From NCBI GenBank assembly GCA_026393735.1, contig JAPKZP010000306.1, positions 1-5,344 on the forward strand: a stretch of 5,344 bases of DNA, written 5' to 3'. The position numbers were made by a program, and so were the translations under genes. Each line of letters starts with the position of its first letter. Positions within the stretch are counted from its first letter, which is position 1. Source of the stretch: Acidobacteriota bacterium. Lineage in GTDB: Bacteria; Acidobacteriota; Vicinamibacteria; Vicinamibacterales; JAKQTR01. Shown here in pieces: positions 1 to 5,344 of the stretch. The notes beneath the pieces are model-generated. The model saw only the letters and a list, made by a program, of their open reading frames with translations, was not told the origin of the DNA and did not search any database.

Positions 1-1455
1 CAGGACGACTACCGCATCAGCTCGCGGATGACCCTCAATCTCGGCCTCCGTTGGGACGTGCAGACGCCGGGCACCGATCCGATGAACCGGTTCACGACGT
101 ACGTGCCGGGCCAGAAGTCCACCATGCGGGCGGATGCGCCCATCGGGCAGCTCTTCTACGGCGACCCGGGCGTGGAGCGCGGCGTGATCGCGACGGCGTG
201 GAACCATGTCTCCCCGCGCGTCGGCGTGGTGTGGGATCCGTTCGGCGACGGGAAGACGTCGGTCCGCGCCGCCGCCGGGATGTTCTACGGCAGCATTTCC
301 GGCAACGAGTGGAACACGATGACCAACTTCCAGCCGTGGTCCACCCGGCTGACGTTCGCGAACACGGGCAAGGGTGTGAACGCGGCCGGCGTGCCGCAGG
401 GCGCGACGCTCGCCAACCCGTACACCAACTACCCCGGAGGCACGCCGTTCCCCTACAACGGCTCGTACGCGGCCGGCGGCGGCAGCTTCGGCGTCGATCT
501 GGGCTTCAAATGGGCGCACGCCTACCAGACCATCGTGGGGATCCAGCGGCAGATCGGCAAGTCGATGGGGGTGGGGGCGGCCTACATCGGCACGTTCAGC
601 CGGAACCTCCCGTTCGGCCGTGACGTGAATTACCCGGTCGCCACGCCCACCGCCACAGCCGCCGCGGCGAACGTCCTCTCGCGCCGGCCGAACCAGGCGT
701 TTGGCGCGGTGACCATGATCGATTCGGATCAGTACTCGGACTACCACGGCCTGCAGCTGACCTTCAACATGCGCCAGTGGCACAACGTCAGCTTCAACGG
801 GTTCTACACCTACAGCCAGACGATGACCAGCACGCAACTGCAGAACAACACCACGCAGGGCCTCGCGCAGAACTACACGAATCTCGCGGCCGAGTACGGG
901 CGCGCCGACACCGACCAGCGTCACGTCTTCAGCATCAACCTGAACTGGAGTCTCGACTACTACCACGGCACCAACGGGGTCCTGAGCGCCATTCTCAGGG
1001 GCTGGACCGTCGCGCCGATCATCAAGCTGCGCAGCGGCCTGCCGTTCACCGTCACCAACGGCAGCGTCGACGCCAACCTCGACGGCCAGACCAACGATCG
1101 GGCGCAGCAGATCGGCGACCCGTCCATCGCCAATCCGACGGCGGAGCAGTGGTTCAACACGGCCGCCTTCGTCCAGAACAAGTCCACCACGGGCGCGCCG
1201 ATCGACGGCAACACCCCGCGCAATTCCCTCGAGGGCCCGGGTTACCGCGTGGTCGACCTCGCCATCTCGCGCGACTTCCGGCTGCCCAAGGGCAAGCTGA
1301 CGTTCCGCGCCGAGGCGACCAACGCCTTCAACGTCGTGAACCTCGGCCAGCCGGGGGCCAGCGTCCCCTCGGGCGCGACGTCCACCACGTTCGGCATCAT
1401 CCGGAGCGCCAGGCCCATGCGCCAGGTGCAGCTGGGCGTGCGCTGGACGTTCTAG
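1..1455 (+). CDS. TonB-dependent receptor, Oar-like, C-terminal half (5' end outside window)
   Basis: This is the outer-membrane beta-barrel part of a TonB-dependent receptor of the large Oar-like class common in Acidobacteriota. The frame is open from base 1, so the 484 residues seen are a C-terminal part. Full proteins of this class usually exceed 1,000 residues, so the N-terminal carboxypeptidase-regulatory-like domain and plug are missing. Family hallmarks appear in order: QDDYRISSRMTLNLGLRWD at the left edge, SPRVGVVWDPFGDGKTSVRA, YSDYHGLQLTF, AEYGRADTDQRHVFSIN, LRSGLPFTVTNG, WFNTAAF, RNSLEGPGYRVVDLAISRDF and FRAEATNAFNVVN. The protein ends in VRWTF; a terminal aromatic residue is typical of barrels inserted by the BAM machinery. 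It stops with TAG. Such receptors bring large or scarce ligands across the outer membrane using TonB energy. The lyase and KdgF genes downstream suggest oligosaccharides as cargo, but that is inference. The first ATG in the window, at 28, is internal and is not the start. Confidence 0.93.
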   Translation, partial: QDDYRISSRMTLNLGLRWDVQTPGTDPMNRFTTYVPGQKSTMRADAPIGQLFYGDPGVERGVIATAWNHVSPRVGVVWDPFGDGKTSVRAAAGMFYGSISGNEWNTMTNFQPWSTRLTFANTGKGVNAAGVPQGATLANPYTNYPGGTPFPYNGSYAAGGGSFGVDLGFKWAHAYQTIVGIQRQIGKSMGVGAAYIGTFSRNLPFGRDVNYPVATPTATAAAANVLSRRPNQAFGAVTMIDSDQYSDYHGLQLTFNMRQWHNVSFNGFYTYSQTMTSTQLQNNTTQGLAQNYTNLAAEYGRADTDQRHVFSINLNWSLDYYHGTNGVLSAILRGWTVAPIIKLRSGLPFTVTNGSVDANLDGQTNDRAQQIGDPSIANPTAEQWFNTAAFVQNKSTTGAPIDGNTPRNSLEGPGYRVVDLAISRDFRLPKGKLTFRAEATNAFNVVNLGQPGASVPSGATSTTFGIIRSARPMRQVQLGVRWTF

Positions 1456-1485
1456 AGAACCGCCGACGAACCGACGGCGTCGGTC

Positions 1486-1588
1486 GTTGGCCGCGGGTCC
1501 TGTCCGCGGTGTTCCCTTCTGTCCTCGGCTGAGCATCGATGACTCGCCTGCGGGCAGAAGGGAAGCACCGCGGCCACCCGCGGCCGGC
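1486..1588 (+). repeat. Long imperfect inverted repeat / hairpin in the receptor-kdgF gap
   Basis: The two arms pair in three blocks. The outer block is 1486-1498 with 1576-1588, including ggccgcgggt against acccgcggcc. The middle block is 1504-1511 with 1566-1573 (ccgcggtg against caccgcgg). The inner block is 1512-1524 with 1552-1564, including ttcccttctg against cagaagggaa. An internal loop (1499-1503 against 1574-1575) and one bulged G (1565) separate the blocks. Weaker pairing continues inward to an apical loop near 1534-1542. I count about 31 Watson-Crick pairs plus three G-U pairs in the main blocks. The three wobbles pair only in plus-strand RNA. The structure starts 31 bases after the receptor stop and ends 14 bases before the kdgF ribosome binding site. 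No U-run follows it, so it is not a classical intrinsic terminator. Possible roles are an mRNA-processing or stabilising element, a leader regulator, or a remnant of a palindromic mobile repeat. The pairing is seen directly; the role is unknown. Confidence 0.7.
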
Positions 1589-1602
1589 CCGCCGTCTCGA
1601 AC

Positions 1603-1607
1603 GAGGG
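1603..1607 (+). promoter_or_regulatory. Ribosome binding site of the KdgF-like gene
   Basis: GAGGG lies five bases before the ATG at 1613. It supports that start over the in-frame TTG at 1487, which would add 42 low-complexity residues translated from the hairpin region. Confidence 0.65.
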
Positions 1608-1612
1608 ATGCC

Positions 1613-1960
1613 ATGATCATTCGAGGCCATGACGCGCCGACCGAGCCGGCCGAACCCGGGGTCACGCGGCAGATACTCGGCCACGACCCGGAACTCATGA
1701 TGGTCCGGGTCGTCTTCACTGAAGGCGCTGTGGGGTACATCCACTCGCATCCGCATCGGCAGGTGACGTTCGTCGAGCGCGGCCGGTTCCGGTTCTCGCT
1801 CGACGGCACGGAGACCGAAATCGCCGCGGGCGATTGCTGGTTCGTGCCGCCCGATGTGCCCCACGGCGTGGTGGCGCTCGAGGCTGGCGCGCTCATCGAT
1901 GTCTTCACGCCGGCGAGGACCGACTTCCTCGCTGCGCGCGCGGCCTCGTCGCCCAGGTAG
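1613..1960 (+). CDS. kdgF: KdgF-like cupin: opening of 4,5-unsaturated uronates
   Basis: This is a single-domain cupin of 115 residues, close to the usual KdgF length of about 110. KdgF converts the cyclic 4,5-unsaturated uronic acid released by polysaccharide lyases (from pectin or alginate) into the linear keto-sugar used in catabolism. Cupin motif 1 is G38-x5-H44-x-H46-x3-Q50-x6-G57 (HSHPHRQ), with Gln replacing the usual Glu. Motif 2 is G73 DCWFVPPDVP H84. His44, His46, Gln50 and His84 are the expected metal ligands. D96-x-F98-x3-R102 (DVFTPAR) matches in spacing the Asp/Phe/Arg set reported as catalytically important in characterised KdgF, as I recall it. There is no signal peptide, so the protein is probably cytoplasmic. 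It lies 59 bases upstream of a heparinase-fold lyase, which gives it a natural substrate source. It stops with TAG. A generic sugar-binding or regulatory cupin is the main alternative. The start at 1613 is set by the ribosome binding site and by the conserved region beginning at GVTRQILGHD. Confidence 0.85.
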   Translation: MIIRGHDAPTEPAEPGVTRQILGHDPELMMVRVVFTEGAVGYIHSHPHRQVTFVERGRFRFSLDGTETEIAAGDCWFVPPDVPHGVVALEAGALIDVFTPARTDFLAARAASSPR

Positions 1961-2003
1961 GCCGGGCCTTCAAACCAGGCGTCCGCGAACAGGCACCGGA
2001 AGC

Positions 2004-2010
2004 AGAGGAG
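2004..2010 (+). promoter_or_regulatory. Ribosome binding site of the lyase gene
   Basis: AGAGGAG lies nine bases before the ATG at 2020. It selects this start over the open frame that runs back to 1834 inside the kdgF gene. The product from 2020 also begins with a proper signal peptide. The 59-base gap after kdgF holds no visible promoter or terminator, which fits co-transcription. Confidence 0.6.
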
Positions 2011-2019
2011 TACAGCCGC

Positions 2020-4005
2020 ATGTTGGTGAACGGCAATCGATTCGGCCATCGCAGGGGATTCGGGGCGTTCGCGGTCGCGCTCGCGGTTCTTGCGGCGGGT
2101 CTCGTCGGCTCGGCCGCGCCGACGGCCGCCCAGGAGTCGATTCCCACGTTCGCGCAGCTGCTCGCGCACAAGGTCAGCCTGAAGCCCGCGCTCGTCGGCG
2201 TGCATCCGCGCGTCTTTGTGACGACGGCGGAACTGGCAGTGCTTCGGCAGCGCGCCCGCACGACGCACAAGGCGGAGTGGCAGCGCGCGCTCGCCACGCT
2301 GGTGTCGCTGACGCAGGCGCCGCCGCCGCCGCCCGGCTCCCAGGATCGGCGCGCACAGAACAACGTGGCCCTGCAGATCGCAGGGACGAGCTTCGCGTAC
2401 GCGATCGAGCAGGATCCGAAGTACCTGGCCGCCGCCAAGACCTGGACGCTGGCGGCCATCGACTACGAGCCGTGGGGGTACACGTTCAACAAGCCCAACA
2501 CGGACCTTGCCGCCGGCCACCTGCTGTACGCGATCGGGTGGGCCTACGACCTGCTCTACAGCGAGTTCACGCCCGACGAGCGCGCCCGCATCCGAAAGTC
2601 GCTCGAGCGGCACGCGGACCTCGTCTACGACGCGTTCGCACCCAAGTCCGGGCGCGGCCTCAGTTTCACGCAGAACCACGACTTCATTCCGACCTCCGGC
2701 CTGGCCGTGACCGCCCTCGCGCTGATGGGCGAGTCGCCGAACGCGGAGAAGTGGGCCGTGCTCGCCCGCGCGCACAATCACCGGGCGGGCCAGTTGCTTA
2801 GCCCGGACGGTTTCTACTACGAAGGGATGGAGTACTGGATCTTCTCCACGCCCTGGCTCGTCCGTTTCCTGGATGCCTGGGAGCACAGCACCGGCGAGAA
2901 CCTGTGGGACCGCGGTCAGTTCAGGAACTGGAAGTACATGATCGCGCACATCATCATGCCGGACGGCCAGACGGTGTTCGACTTCGGCGACATCTGGCAG
3001 GGCCCGCTGACGCGCGCGAAGCAGGGTGAGGACTACGCTCGCGAATACCCGACCGGCACGCTGAAGAGCAACTTCAACCTGTTGTACCGGGTCGCTGCGC
3101 GGTTCCAGGATCCGCAGGCCCAGGCCGTTGCCGAGCGCTGCGCGGGCTTCGGCCACACGAACCAGGAAGAGTGGCTGACGCTCTTGTGGCGCGACCCCGG
3201 CCTCAAGGCGGCGCCCATGTCGGAGATCCCGCTTGCGCACCATTTCGAGGATTCCGGTGTCGCGTTCTACCGGACGTCGTGGGATGCGTCCGCCACGGCC
3301 TTTGCGCTCAAGGCCGGTCCGCCGGAGGGCCACCGAACAACGAAACTGCTCGCCACCATCCCGGAATGGCGCCTGAGCAGCGGCCACGCGCATCCCGACG
3401 CCGGGAGCTTCATCATCTGGGCGAACGGGAAGTACCTCAGCGGCGACACGGGCTACGCCGGCCAGCCGCAGGCGCGGCACCACAACACCATCACCATCGG
3501 CGGCCAGGGGCAGGGCGACGAGGGCGATCACGACGTCTGGCCAAAAGTGGATCAGACTGCCCTCGACTCGATCCGGATTTCCGCGATGCACGTCGACGGG
3601 GCGCGCGTGCGGATCGAGGCTGAAGCCGCGGGCGCGTACCTCCCGTCGGCCGGGCTGGTGCGTTTCCACCGGACGTTTGAGTTCGACGGCAAGGACGGAT
3701 TCGTCGTTGACGATGCCATCGAGACCCGGCAGGCGACGCCCATCCAGTGGTTCCTCCACTCGGACGTGCCCATCGAGTCACGGGGCGGGACATTCCTGCT
3801 GGGGGGGACTGCGCCGTCGCTGGTGGCGACGATGACGTCGCCAAAGGACGGGCGGACGAGCGTCGAGAAGACGCAACTCACCGCTCCCGGCCGCCCCGGG
3901 TCCATTACCGAGGGTCCGGAAGAGCAGCGGGGCTATCATTTGAAGCTGGAGACGCCCGCCGCCGCCACCACGACGATCCGCGCCGAGCTGAAGGTGGTGA
4001 AGTAG
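2020..4005 (+). CDS. Secreted heparinase II/III-family polysaccharide lyase
   Basis: The 661-residue precursor is built like (alpha/alpha)-barrel plus beta-sandwich lyases (heparinase II/III, oligoalginate lyase). These cleave uronic-acid polysaccharides by beta-elimination. Residues 1-37 form a signal peptide: RR, a hydrophobic core, then PTAAQ, with cleavage near 37/38. The toroid opens with HPRVFVTTAELAVLRQRAR, an N-terminus typical of DUF4962/heparinase proteins. Candidate catalytic residues are N219-H220 (QNHDF) and Y272 (YYEGMEYW). The heparinase II/III signature follows: H456-A-H458-P-D460 with GSF, then D476 (SGDTGY) and H488-N489 (HHNTI). By recalled comparison with PL15/PL17/PL21 enzymes, H456 would be at the active site and H458, D476 and H488 would bind a structural zinc. 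The H458-D476 spacing of 18 matches PL17. A short proline run (101-105) links N-terminal helices. It is probably periplasmic. It is in an apparent operon with kdgF and stops with TAG. Substrate and PL family are unassigned; it is shorter than most PL15/17/21 members (about 730-780 residues). Confidence 0.85.
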   Translation: MLVNGNRFGHRRGFGAFAVALAVLAAGLVGSAAPTAAQESIPTFAQLLAHKVSLKPALVGVHPRVFVTTAELAVLRQRARTTHKAEWQRALATLVSLTQAPPPPPGSQDRRAQNNVALQIAGTSFAYAIEQDPKYLAAAKTWTLAAIDYEPWGYTFNKPNTDLAAGHLLYAIGWAYDLLYSEFTPDERARIRKSLERHADLVYDAFAPKSGRGLSFTQNHDFIPTSGLAVTALALMGESPNAEKWAVLARAHNHRAGQLLSPDGFYYEGMEYWIFSTPWLVRFLDAWEHSTGENLWDRGQFRNWKYMIAHIIMPDGQTVFDFGDIWQGPLTRAKQGEDYAREYPTGTLKSNFNLLYRVAARFQDPQAQAVAERCAGFGHTNQEEWLTLLWRDPGLKAAPMSEIPLAHHFEDSGVAFYRTSWDASATAFALKAGPPEGHRTTKLLATIPEWRLSSGHAHPDAGSFIIWANGKYLSGDTGYAGQPQARHHNTITIGGQGQGDEGDHDVWPKVDQTALDSIRISAMHVDGARVRIEAEAAGAYLPSAGLVRFHRTFEFDGKDGFVVDDAIETRQATPIQWFLHSDVPIESRGGTFLLGGTAPSLVATMTSPKDGRTSVEKTQLTAPGRPGSITEGPEEQRGYHLKLETPAAATTTIRAELKVVK

Positions 4006-4111
4006 GAGGCGCGCCCGCCGGTCGTCGTCCGTTCGCCGTGCAAGGGTTCTCGGCCCGGCCGTTCTCAAGGTAACGGTTCCTACGACAGGGCCGGACACTC
4101 ATCCGTAACTC

Positions 4112-4117
4112 AGGAGG
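4112..4117 (+). promoter_or_regulatory. Strong ribosome binding site of the VIT-domain gene
   Basis: AGGAGG is a perfect Shine-Dalgarno core four bases before the ATG at 4122. The product starts with a clear signal peptide, which confirms the start. The rest of the 116-base spacer from 4006 shows no convincing promoter or terminator, only a weak 5-bp stem (4059-4063 with 4072-4076). Confidence 0.75.
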
Positions 4118-4121
4118 ACCC

Positions 4122-4841
4122 ATGCGCCGATCCATGTCGCTCGCCGCCCTCGCCCTGCTCGTCGCCGCCCCGGCGGTCGCCCAGGACGCGCTCGTGATGC
4201 CCGTGATCCGGGCGCCCTGGCAGAACTCCCGCACCAGCACCCCCATGCGGCTGCAGTCGCTCCGGGTCGACGTCAAGATTGTGGGTCATCTCGCGACGAC
4301 AACGTGGGACCTCTCGGTCTTCAACCCGCAACTCGGCGTGCTGGAAGGAGAGCTCGTCTTTCCGCTCGGCGAGGGCCAGACGGTCAGCCGCTTCGCCATG
4401 GACGTCAACGGCGCCCTGCGGGAAGGCGTGGTGGTCGAAAAGGAAAAGGGCCGCCAGGTGTTCGAGGATGTCGTGCGCCGCAGCATCGACCCCGGCCTGC
4501 TGGAGATGACGTCCGGGAACAGCTTTCGCGCCCGCGTCTACCCGATACCCGCGCAGGGATCAAAGCGTGTGGTCATCGCCTACGAACAGGAACTGAAGGA
4601 CACCGGGAAGGGGGACGGAGCGGATCTGCTGTATCACCTGCCCCTGGCCTTTGCCGACAAGGTGGATACGTTCACGTTGCGCGTCGAGGTGCTGGACCAG
4701 GCCGAGGCGCCGAAGGTCACGTCGTCGCCGCTCGCCACGTTCGCCTTCAAGGCCTGGCAGCGTGCGTTCGTGGCCGAAGACACGCAGCGGGATGTCGTCC
4801 TCGACAAGGCCCTGACCGTGGTCGTCCCCAAGGGCGAGTAG
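4122..4841 (+). CDS. Secreted VIT-domain protein, N-terminal part ending at an in-frame TAG
   Basis: As read, this encodes 239 residues. Residues 1-20 are a signal peptide (MRRSMSLAALALL... AVA|QD). Residues of about 42-158 form a VIT (vault/inter-alpha-trypsin) domain with the family's core motifs: GELVFPLGEGQTVSRFAMDV, REGVVVEKEKGRQVFEDVV, DPGLLEMTSGNSFRARVYPI and RVVIAYEQEL. A further beta-rich stretch follows, ending VVVPKGE before the TAG at 4839-4841. VIT domains in bacteria are nearly always followed by a vWA domain, and the same reading frame does encode one directly after this stop. The 239-residue product therefore looks truncated, not like a natural small protein. VIT-vWA proteins are exported or envelope-bound and probably bind proteins; their exact role in these bacteria is not established. 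The gene has its own strong ribosome binding site 116 bases after the lyase and is probably not part of the saccharide unit. Confidence 0.85.
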   Translation: MRRSMSLAALALLVAAPAVAQDALVMPVIRAPWQNSRTSTPMRLQSLRVDVKIVGHLATTTWDLSVFNPQLGVLEGELVFPLGEGQTVSRFAMDVNGALREGVVVEKEKGRQVFEDVVRRSIDPGLLEMTSGNSFRARVYPIPAQGSKRVVIAYEQELKDTGKGDGADLLYHLPLAFADKVDTFTLRVEVLDQAEAPKVTSSPLATFAFKAWQRAFVAEDTQRDVVLDKALTVVVPKGE

Positions 4842-5344
4842 GGCCTCGGCGCCTTCGTCGCTGTCGACCAGGGCACGCGCTACTTCTATGTGACGGTGTC
4901 GCCGCGCGCGGGCCGCCAGCCGAAGATCCTGCCGAAACGCCTGCTCGTCGTCTGGGACGCCTCCTACAGCGCCCGCCTGCGCGACAGGGCCAAGGAACTC
5001 CAGTTCCTCGACGCCTACGTGCAGCGGCTCGGGAATGCGACGGTGTCGCTCGCGGTCTTCAGGAACACGATGGAGGCCGTGAAGTCGGGCAACTGGGCCG
5101 ACCTCCGGAAGGCCATTGAGAGCGCCTCCCTGGACGGTGCGACGAGCTTCGGGGCGCTCGACCTCGGCAGCCAGCCGGCCGACGAGGTGCTCCTGATCTC
5201 GGACGGCCTCGGCACCTTCGGCGGCGGCGACCCCAGGTTCCCCGCCTGCCCGGTTATCGCGATCAATACCGCCCAGGCGGCCGACCACGCGTGGCTGCGC
5301 GGCGTGGCGGAACCGCGCGGCGGGGAGTACATCGACCTGGCTGC
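4842..5344 (+). pseudogene. In-frame vWA continuation of the VIT-domain gene, cut off by TAG (3' end outside window)
   Basis: The frame of the VIT gene stays open for 167 codons after the TAG and runs off the window. It encodes a von Willebrand A domain. Numbering from the start at 4122, with the stop as position 240, the MIDAS metal site is complete: D279-A-S281-Y-S283 (LLVVWDASYS), T341 (DGATSFGAL) and D361 (LLISDG). It ends with the usual last helix and strand (DHAWLRGVAEPRGGEYIDL). No frameshift is needed to join it to the VIT part. The first start-like codons are GTG at 4890 and 4896, without a well-placed ribosome binding site, so an independent gene is unlikely. Explanations, in my order of likelihood, are a nonsense mutation, a base-calling or assembly error, and stop readthrough. 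The preserved metal site implies that any inactivation is recent. Confidence 0.78.

Noticed and set aside
1470..1484. Small hairpin (accgac / gtcggt, 3-base loop) just after the receptor stop as a terminator
   Set aside because: It has only six pairs and no following T-run, so it is not sufficient to call a terminator.
1487..1612. Longer start (TTG at 1487) for the KdgF-like gene
   Set aside because: It would add 42 residues rich in Pro, Arg and Ala encoded by the hairpin. There is no ribosome binding site, and KdgF proteins start near the ATG at 1613.
1834..2019. N-terminal extension of the lyase frame back into kdgF
   Set aside because: It is only an open frame overlapping kdgF. A good ribosome binding site and a signal peptide place the true start at 2020.
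2317..2334. Short (CCG)n run as a slippage or phase-variation tract
   Set aside because: It is a trinucleotide run coding for five prolines. Length changes would stay in frame, and such runs are ordinary in GC-rich genes.
4560..5288. 242-codon open frame on the minus strand across the TAG region
   Set aside because: It is a shadow of the vWA/VIT frame, as is common in GC-rich DNA. Its translation shows no recognisable domain, and the plus strand has a full MIDAS site.
4842..5344. Separate vWA gene starting at GTG 4890 or 4896
   Set aside because: The nearest purine-rich stretch is about 16 bases away, too far for a ribosome binding site. The sequence also continues the VIT protein's linker in frame from the codon right after TAG.

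Overview
The window is GC-rich, and nothing on the minus strand looks like a gene. It reads as a fragment of an Acidobacteriota chromosome, possibly a Vicinamibacteria-type lineage. That assignment is inferred from the Oar-like TonB-dependent receptor, the VIT/vWA protein and the base composition; no rRNA or marker gene is present to confirm it. All coding sequence found lies on the plus strand.

Positions 1-2019 and onward to 4005 look like a small polysaccharide-utilisation unit. It opens with the C-terminal half of an Oar-like TonB-dependent outer-membrane receptor (1-1455). A 157-bp gap follows, filled mostly by one long imperfect hairpin (1486-1588). Next comes a small cupin with the full set of KdgF signature residues (1613-1960). 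After 59 bp comes an exported heparinase II/III-fold polysaccharide lyase (2020-4005). The logic fits together: the lyase would cut a uronic-acid polysaccharide by beta-elimination and leave 4,5-unsaturated uronates, the receptor could take up the oligosaccharides, and KdgF would open the unsaturated monosaccharide into its linear keto form. The polymer itself cannot be named from sequence.

After a 116-bp spacer with a strong ribosome binding site, a second and probably independent gene starts at 4122. It encodes a secreted VIT-domain protein. Its reading frame meets an in-frame TAG at 4839-4841, yet the same frame stays open to the window edge and encodes a convincing vWA domain with every expected MIDAS residue (DxSxS, Thr, Asp). 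So one VIT-vWA gene appears to be split by a single nonsense codon. The three complete upstream stops in the window are also TAG and sit exactly where their families end, so general reassignment of TAG is unlikely. A recent nonsense mutation or a base error is the simplest explanation. This interrupted gene and the long hairpin are the two things most worth checking.
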